A DNA stretch of 64,000 nucleotides from Pseudomonas sp. R37(2017) (GCF_002113375.1 NZ_NEHO01000001.1:342950-406949); one strand, 5' to 3'. Shown: positions 8,629 to 17,317, counted from the first letter of the stretch. The notes: generated by a model not told the origin, from the letters alone. Made by a program: numbers and translations.

Positions 8629-9366
8629 ATGAGCCCAACGTTCGACGTCGTGGAACTCGCCACGACCTATGCCAACAAATCCGCCCAGGACATCCTCAAA
8701 CTCGCGTTTGCCGAGTTCGGCGATGACCTGTGGATATCTTTCAGCGGCGCCGAGGATGTGGTGCTGGTGGACATGGCCTGGAAGCTGAACAAGAACGTCA
8801 AGGTGTTCAGCCTCGACACCGGCCGCCTGCACCCGGAGACCTACCGTTTTATCGATCAGGTGCGCGAGCACTACAAGATCGACATCGAACTGGTATCGCC
8901 GGACTACACCAAACTTGAACCCTTCGTGAAGGAAAAGGGCCTGTTCAGCTTCTACAAGGACGGCCATGGCGAATGCTGCGGCATCCGCAAGATCGAACCG
9001 CTGCGCCGCAAGCTGTCCAGCGTAAAGGCCTGGGCCACCGGCCAGCGTCGGGACCAGAGCCCCGGCACTCGCAGCGCCGTCGCGGTGATGGAAATCGACA
9101 CTGCGTTCTCCACCCCGGAACGCACCCTGTACAAGTTCAACCCGCTGGCGCAAATGACCAGCGAAGAGATCTGGGGCTACATCCGCATGCTCGAGCTGCC
9201 GTACAACAGCCTGCATGAACGCGGCTTCATCAGCATCGGCTGCGAACCCTGCACCCGCCCGGTACTGCCGAACCAGCATGAGCGCGAAGGTCGCTGGTGG
9301 TGGGAAGAAGCGACGCAAAAGGAATGCGGGCTGCATGCGGGGAATATCATCAGCAAGTCCAAATGA
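8629..9366 (+). CDS. cysH: Adenylyl-sulfate (APS) reductase CysH
   Basis: Reduces adenylyl sulfate to sulfite in assimilatory sulfate reduction. The 245 residues contain the SFSGAED pyrophosphate loop (37-43), the CC pair at 116-117 and CEPC at 205-208, which together bind a [4Fe-4S] cluster, and the catalytic ECGLH at 232-236. The four cluster cysteines mark an APS reductase, as in Pseudomonas, and not the cluster-free PAPS reductase of E. coli. The ATG at 8629 has AGGAAG upstream. It is divergent from thrH with 173 nt between the starts. Confidence 0.96.
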   Translation: MSPTFDVVELATTYANKSAQDILKLAFAEFGDDLWISFSGAEDVVLVDMAWKLNKNVKVFSLDTGRLHPETYRFIDQVREHYKIDIELVSPDYTKLEPFVKEKGLFSFYKDGHGECCGIRKIEPLRRKLSSVKAWATGQRRDQSPGTRSAVAVMEIDTAFSTPERTLYKFNPLAQMTSEEIWGYIRMLELPYNSLHERGFISIGCEPCTRPVLPNQHEREGRWWWEEATQKECGLHAGNIISKSK

Positions 9367-9372
9367 CACCCC

Positions 9373-9472
9373 TGTAGGAGCGAGCATGCTCGCGATGGTC
9401 GTCAACGATAACGCTGGCTGCCTGATGCCCCGAGGTGTCTGGCCCACCATCGCGAGCATGCTCGCTCCTACA
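9373..9472. repeat. REP pair (GTAGGAGCGAGC type)
   Basis: Symmetric REP pair just downstream of cysH, with both arms carrying CGAGCATGCTCG. Confidence 0.95.
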
Positions 9473-9931
9473 GGTCAGTGTCCTGCCTCATAAATGTGTA
9501 CACAGGAATGTCACCATCGGTGCCATTTATGTGTGCACTTCTTGTTTCCAAGCCCCCAAAAGTTACATTCCTGCGCCTGATTCGCGCCGCCACCCTCTTC
9601 TGAATCCCCGTCTTGAAATAAATACCTGTTCAGTCGGTCAATTTATATTGCTTGTTTTTCAGCATGTTGGCGAAAAGGCATAACAAAACGAAATGAGCAA
9701 CGCTTTTCATAGAACGCCTGATTGGCATGGATCTGGCTTAAGTGCATACATGTTTTGTATACAATCACATCAAAACATACACACACTTTAGATCCGCAAG
9801 CCTGAAGCGCCCTATCCCGTACAGGCTGCAGATGCCCCGTAACCAATGATATTCGCCGCCCGCGACGAAGATTTGTCGAGCCAACGCTCATGCACAGTCA
9901 TCGCGATGTCGAGCATCAGGAGCCTGCCGGA
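9473..9931 (+). other. Long leader region of the NCS1 transporter gene
   Basis: About 460 nt without a supportable gene. It is more AT-rich than its surroundings and contains the TTGTATACAA palindrome at 9755-9764. It probably holds the promoter and control region of the transporter operon; I see no clear -35/-10 pair. Confidence 0.5.
9755..9764. promoter_or_regulatory. TTGTATACAA operator candidate upstream of NCS1 gene
   Basis: Perfect 10-bp palindrome, 168 nt upstream of the transporter start. The same sequence recurs at 50086-50095 and 53158-53167, with a one-base variant at 52952-52961, each upstream of a purine or ureide gene. Confidence 0.6.
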
Positions 9932-11473
9932 ATGCGTACTAGTCTCTCCAATAACAACATCGCACTGGATCTACCCTCCTCCCATTCCACCCACACCGCC
10001 GACAATCAGGGGCACCACGCTCCCGTGGTGCTCAGCCCGCGACTGCACAACCAGGACCTGGCGCCAACCAAGTCCGAAGGCCGGCGCTGGGGTCGCTACA
10101 GCATCTTCGCCCTGTGGACCAACGACGTTCACAACATTGCCAACTACTCGTTCGCCATCGGCCTGTACGCCCTGGGCCTGGGTGGCTGGCAGATTCTCCT
10201 GTCCCTGGGGATCGGCGCGGCGCTGGTTTATTTCTTCATGAATCTTTCTGGCTATATGGGCCAGAAAACCGGGGTGCCGTTTCCGGTCATTAGCCGGATA
10301 AGTTTCGGCATTCACGGTGCGCAGATTCCCGCATTGATCCGTGCCGTTATCGCCATCGCCTGGTTCGGTATTCAGACGTACCTGGCCTCGGTGGTGTTTC
10401 GCGTGCTGTTGACGGCGGTCCACCCCGGGTTCGCCGATTACGACCACAACTCGATCCTTGGCCTGTCGACACTGGGCTGGGTGTGTTTCGTCGCGATCTG
10501 GTTCGTGCAGTTGGCGATCCTTGCCTACGGCATGGAGATGGTGCGGCGCTACGAGGCGTTTGCCGGCCCGGTGATTCTGCTGACCGTCGCCGCCCTCGCC
10601 GTGTGGATGTACACCCAGGCCGACGCGACCATTGCCTGGTCGATCCGTGAGCCGCTGACGGGTGGCGAGATGTGGCGCAACATCTTTGCCGGTGGCGCAC
10701 TGTGGCTGGCGATCTACGGAACGTTGATCCTCAACTTCTGCGACTTCGCCCGCTCTTCGCCGTGCCGCAAGACCATCAAGATCGGAAATTTCTGGGGTCT
10801 GCCGGTGAATATTCTGGTGTTCGCCAGCATCACCGTCCTGCTGTGCGGCGCGCAATTTCAGATCAATGGTCGGATCATCGAAAGCCCGACCGAAATCATC
10901 GCCTCGATCCCCAATACGTTCTTCCTGGTGCTCGGTTGCCTGGCGTTCCTGATCGTCACCGTGGCGGTGAACATCATGGCCAACTTCGTCGCCCCGGCGT
11001 TCGTACTCAGCAACCTGGCGCCGAAGTACCTGACCTTCCGCCGCGCCGGGCTGATCAGTGCGACCATCGCTGTGCTGATCCTGCCGTGGAACCTCTACAA
11101 CAGCCCGTTGGTGATCGTGTACTTCCTGTCCGGCCTCGGCGCCCTGCTCGGCCCGTTGTACGGCGTGATCATGGTCGACTACTGGCTGGTCCGAAAAGGC
11201 CGGATCAACGTGCCGCAGTTGTACAGCGAAGACCCCAACGGCGCGTATTACTACAGCCGCGGCGTCAATTTGCGCGCGGTGGCGGCGTTCATTCCCGCCG
11301 CCCTGATCGCCATCGTCCTGGCCCTGGTGCCAGGCTTCCACAGCGTATCGCCGTTCTCCTGGCTGATTGGTGCCAGCATCGCCGGGATGCTCTATCGGAT
11401 CGTGGCCAAACGCCAACCCCACTACGCCGATGTCAGCGGCGAGGCCATAGCGGTCGACAACGTCAGTCATTAA
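9932..11473 (+). CDS. NCS1-family nucleobase/allantoin-type transporter
   Basis: A 513-residue inner-membrane symporter of the nucleobase:cation symporter-1 family with about twelve membrane helices from residue 55 onward. Family features include the GRYSIFALWTNDVHNIANY segment before helix 1 and PFPVISRISFG in helix 3. The ATG at 9932 has AGGAG 9 nt upstream and is preferred to the ATG at 9890, which lacks one. The next gene, a racemase-family enzyme, starts 56 nt downstream. The substrate may be allantoin, a hydantoin or a nucleobase; the operator shared with ureide genes favours a ureide or purine. The gene alone does not decide. Confidence 0.88.
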   Translation: MRTSLSNNNIALDLPSSHSTHTADNQGHHAPVVLSPRLHNQDLAPTKSEGRRWGRYSIFALWTNDVHNIANYSFAIGLYALGLGGWQILLSLGIGAALVYFFMNLSGYMGQKTGVPFPVISRISFGIHGAQIPALIRAVIAIAWFGIQTYLASVVFRVLLTAVHPGFADYDHNSILGLSTLGWVCFVAIWFVQLAILAYGMEMVRRYEAFAGPVILLTVAALAVWMYTQADATIAWSIREPLTGGEMWRNIFAGGALWLAIYGTLILNFCDFARSSPCRKTIKIGNFWGLPVNILVFASITVLLCGAQFQINGRIIESPTEIIASIPNTFFLVLGCLAFLIVTVAVNIMANFVAPAFVLSNLAPKYLTFRRAGLISATIAVLILPWNLYNSPLVIVYFLSGLGALLGPLYGVIMVDYWLVRKGRINVPQLYSEDPNGAYYYSRGVNLRAVAAFIPAALIAIVLALVPGFHSVSPFSWLIGASIAGMLYRIVAKRQPHYADVSGEAIAVDNVSH

Positions 11474-11529
11474 TCCTGTCGCGGCCTGCCGTTGTCGGGC
11501 CGCAGAACCCTCTGCAATAAGGACTTTCC

Positions 11530-12258
11530 ATGCGCATTCTCGTGGTCAACGTCAACACCACCGAATCCATTACCCAGGCCATCGCCCGCTCGGCACAGGC
11601 CGTCGCATCGCCCGGCACGGAAATCGTCGGCCTCACTCCGCACTTTGGCGCCGATTCCATCGAGGGCAATTTTGAAAGTTACCTGGCGGCGATCGCGGTC
11701 ATGGACCGGGTGATGTCCTACGACCAGCCTTTCGACGCGGTAATCCAGGCCGGATACGGCGAGCACGGCCGTGAAGGCTTGCAGGAACTGCTCAACGTGC
11801 CGGTGGTGGACATCACCGATGCCGCCGCCAGCACGGCCATGTTTCTGGGTCACGCCTATTCCGTGGTCACCACCCTCGACCGCACGGTGCCGTTGATCGA
11901 GGATCGCCTCAAGCTCTCCGGCCTCTGGGACCGTTGCGCCTCGGTACGGGCCAGCGGTTTGGCCGTGCTGGAACTGGAGCACGAACCGCAGCGTGCACTG
12001 GAAGCCATCGTGCATCAGGCCGAACTGGCGGTGACCCAGGACAAGGCCGAAGTGATCTGCCTGGGCTGTGGCGGCATGGCCGGGCTGGACGAGCAGATCC
12101 GCCGACGCACTGGCGTACCGGTGGTGGATGGCGTGACGGCGGCGGTGACCATTGCCGAGTCCCTGGTGCGACTGGGCCTGTCGACCTCGAAAGTACGGAC
12201 CTATGCGACGCCGCGGCCGAAAAACATCATTGGCTGGCCGGCGCGCTTTGCCCGCTGA
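11530..12258 (+). CDS. Asp/Glu/hydantoin racemase family enzyme lacking one catalytic Cys
   Basis: A 242-residue cytoplasmic enzyme of the family that includes allantoin racemase HpxA, hydantoin racemase and arylmalonate decarboxylase. The second catalytic cysteine is present in LGCGGMAG (Cys180). The first site, normally ACFGDPG, reads AGYGEHG, so the first cysteine is Gly75. Racemases of this family need both; arylmalonate decarboxylase has exactly the Gly/Cys pair (Gly74/Cys188). The gene follows the NCS1 transporter by 56 nt and shares its operator. It would usually be annotated as a hydantoin or allantoin racemase; the active site argues for caution. Confidence 0.85.
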   Translation: MRILVVNVNTTESITQAIARSAQAVASPGTEIVGLTPHFGADSIEGNFESYLAAIAVMDRVMSYDQPFDAVIQAGYGEHGREGLQELLNVPVVDITDAAASTAMFLGHAYSVVTTLDRTVPLIEDRLKLSGLWDRCASVRASGLAVLELEHEPQRALEAIVHQAELAVTQDKAEVICLGCGGMAGLDEQIRRRTGVPVVDGVTAAVTIAESLVRLGLSTSKVRTYATPRPKNIIGWPARFAR

Positions 12259-12286
12259 GTTCGCAACTGTTGACCGAGGCGCCGCC

Positions 12287-12379
12287 TTCGCGAGCAAGCC
12301 CGCTCCCACACCGGATCTCCAGTGAATTCAATTTTTGCATTCACAACAGATCAAATGTGGGAGCGGGCTTGCTCGCGAA
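12287..12379. repeat. REP pair (GTGGGAGCGGGC type)
   Basis: Inverted pair of the second REP type, with TTCGCGAGCAAGCCCGCTCC facing its complement across about 45 nt. It lies between the converging racemase-like and LysR genes. Confidence 0.93.
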
Positions 12380-12405
12380 GAGGGCACCTCGGTCTTGTGT
12401 CACGC

Positions 12406-13329
12406 TCAAACCGCACTAAACCGCTGCCCCAACCCCCGCGCGGCAAACTGCTCAATGATGAAATCGACGAACGCCCGGGTCTTGCCGGGCAGCAGTTTGT
12501 GTTCGGCGTAATAAATAGAGGTGTAGCCGTCGTCGATGTACCAGTCCGGCAACACCCGCCGCAACCTGCCCGTTTCCAGATAACCCGCAGCAAACGGCAT
12601 GCTCACCAGCGCAATGCCCAGTCCTTGCGCGGCCGTGGCGCAGGCAGCCTCGGAATCGCTCATGGTCATCCGCGTCTTGAGTGTCAGCGCGGCGTGTTGC
12701 TGATTGCGATGGGTCAACTGCCAGGAGCGCACCCGACCGGTTTGCGGCGAGCGAATCAGAATCCCCTCGTGGTGCTTGAGGTCCTCCGGCCCGGTGATTG
12801 ACGCATGGGCCTCCAGGTAATCCTGCGAAGCCACCAACACCCGATGCGCCGGGCTCAGCCGGCGCGCTACCACGCCCGGGGGCAATTCGAAGCCACCGCC
12901 GATTGCCGCGTCGAAACCTTGCCCGATCAGATCAACCTGGCGGTTGTCGAAGTGCCAGTCCGGGTTGATCGCCGGAAATCGCCGCAGAAACTCACCGAGC
13001 ATCGGCACAATGTACAGGCAGCCGAATACAGTCCCCATGCTGACTTTCAAGGTACCCGCAGGCTGCCCTCCGACGCTGGCCAGATTGGCCACGGCATTCT
13101 GGATCGTGTGCAGGCTGCCGCTGACTTCGCCGAGAAACAACTGGCCGGCCTCTGTCAGCGTCAGGCTGCGAGTACTGCGCTGGAACAGCCTGACGCCCAA
13201 ACGCGCTTCAAGCTTGGCGACGCTCTTGCCCACCGCCGCCGGTGTCAGGCTCAAGCGTCGCGCGGCTTCAGCGAAGCTGCCGACTTCCGCGCTGCGCACA
13301 AAGCATTCGATACTGCTGAAGGTTTCCAT
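12406..13329 (-). CDS. LysR-family transcriptional regulator
   Basis: A 307-residue LysR regulator with an N-terminal helix-turn-helix (about 17-40, SFAEAARRLSLTPAAVGKSV) and a C-terminal substrate-binding domain. The ATG at 13329 gives the standard METFSSIECFV start; an in-frame GTG nine bases upstream is possible. It is divergent from the short-chain dehydrogenase at 13454 with 124 nt between them, so it probably controls that gene and itself. The inducer cannot be deduced. Confidence 0.92.
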   Translation of the reverse strand: METFSSIECFVRSAEVGSFAEAARRLSLTPAAVGKSVAKLEARLGVRLFQRSTRSLTLTEAGQLFLGEVSGSLHTIQNAVANLASVGGQPAGTLKVSMGTVFGCLYIVPMLGEFLRRFPAINPDWHFDNRQVDLIGQGFDAAIGGGFELPPGVVARRLSPAHRVLVASQDYLEAHASITGPEDLKHHEGILIRSPQTGRVRSWQLTHRNQQHAALTLKTRMTMSDSEAACATAAQGLGIALVSMPFAAGYLETGRLRRVLPDWYIDDGYTSIYYAEHKLLPGKTRAFVDFIIEQFAARGLGQRFSAV

Positions 13330-13453
13330 AGGCGCCACTATAAACTTTTGGTTTACACAGACTATCGCGATTATGGTCTACACAGCACGTAATCCTGAAT
13401 CGATACTAGGCTCCATCAACCGAGACATCTCGCCTCGGGACTTGGAGATCGAC

Positions 13454-14200
13454 ATGACTACTCAGAACCTCAGCGGCAAAGTGGCATTGATTCAAGGTGG
13501 TTCCCGCGGTATCGGTGCAGCCATCGTCAAGCGCCTGGCCGCTGAAGGCGCGACCGTTGCCTTCACTTACGTCAGTTCGACGGCCAAGGCTGAACAATTG
13601 CAAGACAGCATCACCGCCAAAGGCGGCAAGGCCCTGGCCATCAAGGCCGACAGCGCCGACGCCGACGCCATCCGCGGCGCCGTATCCGCCACGGTAGAGA
13701 CCTTCGGCCGCCTGGACATCCTGGTCAACAATGCGGGTGTACTGGCCGTCGCACCGCTGGCCGAGTTCAAGCTCGAAGACTTCGACCAGACCCTGGCCAT
13801 CAACGTGCGCAGCGTGTTCATCGCCACCCAGGCTGCCGCCAAATACATGACCGAAGGCGGACGCATCATCAACATCGGCAGCACCAACGCCGACCGCATG
13901 CCCTTCGCCGGTGGCGGCCCGTATGCCATGAGCAAGTCGGCCCTGGTCGGCCTGACCAAAGGCCTTGCTCGTGATCTCGGCCCGCAAGGCATCACCATCA
14001 ACAACGTGCAACCAGGCCCGGTCGACACCGACATGAACCCGGCCCACGGTGATTTTGCCGATAGCCTGATCCCGTTGATGGCCGTGGGCCGTTACGGCAA
14101 GGCCGAAGAAATCGCCAGTTTCGTTGCCTACCTTGTCAGTCCTGAAGCCGGCTACATCACAGGGGCCAGCCTGACCATCGACGGTGGTTTTGGCGCCTGA
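13454..14200 (+). CDS. SDR-family NAD(P)-dependent oxidoreductase
   Basis: A 248-residue classical short-chain dehydrogenase/reductase. The nucleotide-binding TGxxxGIG motif appears as QGGSRGIG (the Thr is Gln), NNAG is near residue 91, and the catalytic YxxxK is YAMSK near residue 158. The C-terminus YITGASLTIDGGFGA is typical of the FabG-like group. The ATG at 13454 is preceded by TTGGAGATCGAC with a good GGAG. Such genes divergent from a LysR regulator often act on quinones or small carbonyls, but the substrate here is unknown. Confidence 0.92.
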   Translation: MTTQNLSGKVALIQGGSRGIGAAIVKRLAAEGATVAFTYVSSTAKAEQLQDSITAKGGKALAIKADSADADAIRGAVSATVETFGRLDILVNNAGVLAVAPLAEFKLEDFDQTLAINVRSVFIATQAAAKYMTEGGRIINIGSTNADRMPFAGGGPYAMSKSALVGLTKGLARDLGPQGITINNVQPGPVDTDMNPAHGDFADSLIPLMAVGRYGKAEEIASFVAYLVSPEAGYITGASLTIDGGFGA

Positions 14201-14225
14201 TACGCGTCAGCCAAATGCAAAAACC

Positions 14226-14251
14226 GTGGGAGCGAGCCTGCTCGCTCCCAC
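14226..14251. repeat. Single REP palindrome (GTGGGAGCGAGC type)
   Basis: A 26-bp near-perfect palindrome beginning GTGGGAGCGAGCC, without a partner. It lies between the converging SDR and HAD genes and may act as a terminator-like hairpin for both. Confidence 0.9.
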
Positions 14252-14270
14252 ATTTGCCAGAGTCACCCCG

Positions 14271-14975
14271 TCACTTTGACCAGGCCCAATCAAGCGCCGG
14301 CAAACCAAAAGCGTCCGGTTCGAACGCCGTTAGCGTACGAAGAATGCCATCGGCGTGTGCGTACCTGGCGTCGGCCATTGCCGCATCCGGAATTGCAATC
14401 GCTGTCATCCCCGCCGCTTTCGCCGCGGTGACCCCAAAGGGCGAATCCTCGAACACCAGGCAATCCTCGGGGGCGACGCCCAGGCGCCGCGCCGCCGTCA
14501 GGAAAATATCCGGTGCCGGTTTGGCTGCGCCCACCTCCGGGTCATCGGCAGTGACGATGAAGTCGAACAAGGCGAACCAGTCGCGATGCAAGGTGATTTT
14601 CTGGCCAAACGACTGGCTCGAAGAACTGGTGCCGACGGCAATGGGAATGCTGTTGGCCTTCAGATGCCGTACCAGCTCCTGTGCGCCGGGCATCGCTTTC
14701 GCGGCAGGAAAGCGCTCGCGCATCAGCGGCTCGCGGATCACCAGAAACTCCTCGGCGGTTATCGGCAAGTCCAGCGCTTGAACCACATGGCACGCCAGAT
14801 CGTTCGCACCGCGGCCAATGATGTTCTGCTTGATACTCCAGTCGAACGTTCGGCCGTAACGCGCGGCGATGATGGACGTGACTTCGGTGTAGATACCCTC
14901 CGTATCCAGCAACAAGCCATCCATATCGAAAATCACGGCCTTGATCGGGCCGAATGCTTTCAGCGGTGCATTCAT
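14271..14975 (-). CDS. HAD-family phosphatase (GS1/beta-phosphoglucomutase-like)
   Basis: A 234-residue HAD subfamily IA hydrolase. Motif I is FDMDGLLLDTE (Asp17/Asp19), motif II is GTSSSS near residue 115, and motif III/IV comprises KPAPDIFL and FEDSPFGVTAA. The helical cap lies between motifs I and II. The GLLLDTE form is typical of pseudouridine- or sugar-phosphate phosphatases of the GS1 group; the substrate is not determined. The ATG at 14973-14975 begins MNAPLKAFGPIKAVIFDMDG. Monocistronic. Confidence 0.88.
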   Translation of the reverse strand: MNAPLKAFGPIKAVIFDMDGLLLDTEGIYTEVTSIIAARYGRTFDWSIKQNIIGRGANDLACHVVQALDLPITAEEFLVIREPLMRERFPAAKAMPGAQELVRHLKANSIPIAVGTSSSSQSFGQKITLHRDWFALFDFIVTADDPEVGAAKPAPDIFLTAARRLGVAPEDCLVFEDSPFGVTAAKAAGMTAIAIPDAAMADARYAHADGILRTLTAFEPDAFGLPALDWAWSK

Positions 14976-15218
14976 CGCATCTGATCCGTTTTAAGAGGCA
15001 TCCATAGCGGTGCAGCCGAGGCCCGCCTGCGGATGGATTAAAGGATTCAGCAGCATAGCGAGCGCAACGGACCCGGAGCAACGATGAAATCCCGATTCGC
15101 GCCGGTTACGCGGGAGTTTCCGCCGGCGAACGAGCCTGGATACCCGGTGACGGATGAGGAGAGAGTGGGTGATGGCAGCGGATACCCGGGCGTTTCATCA
15201 ATGTCGAAGACTTTCGGA

Positions 15219-15401
15219 TCAGTCTTCGTCCTCTTCCTCGTCTTCGAGGTCGATATTTCCCACATCGCCCGCATCATCGGCATCGTTAAGCGGCACCGTC
15301 GCATCATCCATCAGCGATCCCGGATCCTCATTGCCAGGATCGTTGATAAACGGCAGTCCGCCCGCGCCTCTTTCGTCCTTGCCTTCGGTTTTCGCAGTCA
15401 T
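15219..15401 (-). CDS. Small acidic hypothetical protein
   Basis: A 60-residue protein with no recognised domain. The second half is very rich in Asp and Glu and ends in LEDEEEDED. The ATG at 15401 has GAGG upstream in the leader GAGGCATACC, almost the same as the leader of the glycine-zipper gene that precedes it on this strand (GAGGCGTACC). It starts 16 nt after that gene ends, so the two may be cotranscribed. Function unknown; likely intrinsically disordered. Confidence 0.65.
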   Translation of the reverse strand: MTAKTEGKDERGAGGLPFINDPGNEDPGSLMDDATVPLNDADDAGDVGNIDLEDEEEDED

Positions 15402-15417
15402 GGTATGCCTCGCTTAA

Positions 15418-15885
15418 CTAGTGATGCTTGTTGTGGTGCTTTTTCGAATGTTTATGACCGCCACCCGAATGGGAATGGCCACTGCCGCTCCCCAGATCAT
15501 TGCCGACCGCACCACCCGCCGCACCGCCAAGACCTGCGCCGATGGCCGATCCGGTCGAACCGCCAAGACTGTTGCCGATCACCGAACCACCCGCCGCGCC
15601 CAAACCTCCGCCTACCGCCGCCTCAGTGCGACTGTGCTTGGGCGCGGCAATAGCACCGCCGGCCGCTCCGCCGACGCCCGCACCAATTGCTGCCCCCGTA
15701 CTGCCGCCCACCTGGCCACCGACAACGTTGCCCAGCACCCCGCCAAGACCACCGCCCACCGCGGCATCTCCGTTACCTCCCGCCAGGGCCGCCTGCGAGA
15801 CCAGCAATCCAAAAACAATCGCAGGCAACATCAAGCGTCGAGTACGTTGGCTTGCGTTTTTTTTGCCGTTGGTATCCGGGTTCAT
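15418..15885 (-). CDS. Glycine-zipper protein with signal peptide and His-rich tail
   Basis: A 155-residue secreted protein. A signal peptide (about 17-36, ending SQAALA) is followed by a Gly/Ala-rich region built from two imperfect copies of a unit containing AAVGGGLG, GNxxGG and GSTGxAIGAG, as in glycine-zipper domains that pack in membranes. The tail is rich in His, Lys, Ser and Gly (GGGHKHSKKHHNKHH), which could bind metal. The ATG at 15885 has TGAGG upstream. The next gene on this strand (15999-16367) is a paralogue, so the two arose by tandem duplication. Function unknown. Confidence 0.8.
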   Translation of the reverse strand: MNPDTNGKKNASQRTRRLMLPAIVFGLLVSQAALAGGNGDAAVGGGLGGVLGNVVGGQVGGSTGAAIGAGVGGAAGGAIAAPKHSRTEAAVGGGLGAAGGSVIGNSLGGSTGSAIGAGLGGAAGGAVGNDLGSGSGHSHSGGGHKHSKKHHNKHH

Positions 15886-15952
15886 GGTACGCCTCACATT
15901 CTTGAAAGGTATGGAGGATTTGAGCCGCTGCGGCGAAAAACGTTCAGATACG

Positions 15953-15982
15953 AAAAAGCCCGGCATCAAGCCGGGCTCTTTT
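15953..15982 (-). terminator. Rho-independent terminator after glycine-zipper gene 2
   Basis: An AGCCCGGC/GCCGGGCT stem with a T-run on the minus strand, 17 nt beyond the stop of the gene at 15999-16367. Confidence 0.85.
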
Positions 15983-15998
15983 CAGATCAGGATCAGGA

Positions 15999-16367
15999 TC
16001 AGTGATGCTTGTGACCGTTGGCCAGGTTGCTGCCCACGCCACCGCCCAATGCACCGCCCAGGCCTGCACCGATGGTGGCACCGGACTTGCCACCCAGGCT
16101 GTGACCGATCACCGAACCACTGGCTGCGCCGACACCGCCGCCAATGGCAGCACTGGTACGATGACCTTTTTTGGCGGCCACTGCGCTGCCCGCCGCGCCA
16201 GCCACGCCCGCACCAATCGCTGCGCCAGTGCTGCCGCCCATCTGCTGGCCGACCACATTACCCAATGCGCCGCCCAGGCCACCGCCCAGCGCGGCAGTGC
16301 CGTCACCAGCCATTGCACCTTGAGCAACCAGAAGCCCCAGAACCAGAGCGGGCAGTGTTAAACGCAT
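15999..16367 (-). CDS. Glycine-zipper protein (paralogue of 15418-15885)
   Basis: A 122-residue protein with a signal peptide (MRLTLPALVLGLLVAQGAMA) and the same Gly/Ala repeat layout as the neighbouring gene: two units with AALGGGLGG, GGSTGAAIGAG, a short basic spacer AAKKGHRT and a second unit. It ends NGHKHH, a shorter His tail. The ATG at 16367 has TTGAGG upstream; an open frame extends further but lacks a signal-like N-terminus. A strong terminator follows, which separates it from the paralogue. Possibly envelope or surface associated; function unknown. Confidence 0.8.
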   Translation of the reverse strand: MRLTLPALVLGLLVAQGAMAGDGTAALGGGLGGALGNVVGQQMGGSTGAAIGAGVAGAAGSAVAAKKGHRTSAAIGGGVGAASGSVIGHSLGGKSGATIGAGLGGALGGGVGSNLANGHKHH

Positions 16368-16487
16368 GACAAAAACCTCAAAAAATTGGGGGACACAAAA
16401 AAGGGGCGAGATTGAATGCTTTTGCACGAACAACTTCGCAATTGGCGACGGTTGGACAGCATTTTTGGAAAAGGTTTTATCGCGGAC

Positions 16488-16515
16488 AAAAAAAAGCCCG
16501 CTGGGGAAACGGGCC
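16488..16515 (-). terminator. Terminator-like hairpin
   Basis: GGCCCGTTTCCCCAGCGGGC followed by eight T on the minus strand. It lies upstream of the glycine-zipper gene and has no clear gene of its own directly upstream; it may end a short transcript from the 16.5-16.6 kb region. Confidence 0.6.
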
Positions 16516-16620
16516 AGGTGTTGCTTTCTAACGGATGAGTCGAGACTACCGAGGGTGTTGTGAAAAGTTTGTGAACGATCACCACATAAAAAAACTTGTC
16601 ATAAAACCCCTTCACACATG

Positions 16621-16648
16621 AAAAACCCCATTCAATGACGGGGTTTCC
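16621..16648 (-). terminator. Terminator of the 62-residue hypothetical gene
   Basis: A GGAAACCCCGTCATTGAATG stem with complementary GGGGTTTTT on the minus strand, 11 nt after the stop at 16659. Confidence 0.8.
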
Positions 16649-16658
16649 CTGCGCTCGC

Positions 16659-16847
16659 CTACTGCCTGACCGGTGCAGTCACCTTGGGTAAAAATTTGCC
16701 CTTGAGTACCCTGCACGCTCTGGACTTGATCTTGTCGACCTCGGTCTGGTCCTCGCCAAAACTGGCCACATACTCGGTCTGACCACACCGCACGGAGTTG
16801 TTGATCGGAAATTCTGCGTCATCGTCCTCGAAATACGGATCAGCCAT
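16659..16847 (-). CDS. Small hypothetical protein
   Basis: A 62-residue protein without a recognised domain; two cysteines (CGQTEY and SRACRVL) and an acidic N-terminus. The ATG at 16847 is preceded by AGGGGTGAAGAG, a good ribosome-binding site, and a terminator follows directly, which supports a real gene. Function unknown. Confidence 0.6.
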   Translation of the reverse strand: MADPYFEDDDAEFPINNSVRCGQTEYVASFGEDQTEVDKIKSRACRVLKGKFLPKVTAPVRQ

Positions 16848-16996
16848 CTCTTCACCCCCTTTTCAAAAAAGCGATATCGACACCGGCAAGCCCTTTGCCT
16901 GAAAGAATATCGATCGCCAAGGCGTTTGAGACTAGTCGGTCACTAATGGACCTGCCGCTCCAATCCTCCCGAGACCGACGAATGGCTTCTCACCTT

Positions 16997-17317
16997 TCAC
17001 CTCAACTTGACTGCAGTCCCGGTCACAAACACCACGACCATCCCGCCTTTGCCGGCTGGCATGCTGATCTCATAATCAAGCCCGACCACCGCATCCGCCG
17101 CAAGCGCCCGCGCCCGCTCCTTGATCTCATCGGTGGCTTGAATTCGTGCTTCCTTCAACGCTCGCTCCAGGGTCTGGGAGCGCCCGCCGAAGAAATCGCG
17201 CATCCCGGCAAACACGTCGCGAACAACGTTGATCCCCTGCACGGACTCGGCGCTGACAATGTCCAGGTAGGCGGTAATCTGCCGGCCTTCGATAGAGTGG
17301 GTTGTAGTTGTGATCAT
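16997..17317 (-). CDS. YbjQ/UPF0145-family protein
   Basis: A 106-residue protein of the heavy-metal-binding-domain-like YbjQ family. Family features are the IEGRQITAYLDIVSAESV opening, a GINVVRDVFAGMRDFFGGRS segment and the closing AVVGLDYEI. Members form small pentameric beta rings; their biochemical role is unsettled. Cytoplasmic, single gene. Confidence 0.9.
   Translation of the reverse strand: MITTTTHSIEGRQITAYLDIVSAESVQGINVVRDVFAGMRDFFGGRSQTLERALKEARIQATDEIKERARALAADAVVGLDYEISMPAGKGGMVVVFVTGTAVKLR

Noticed and set aside
9971..11470. 499-codon open frame opposite the NCS1 transporter
   Set aside because: Composition is Arg/Gln/Asp-rich, with no domain; it is the shadow of the transporter gene.
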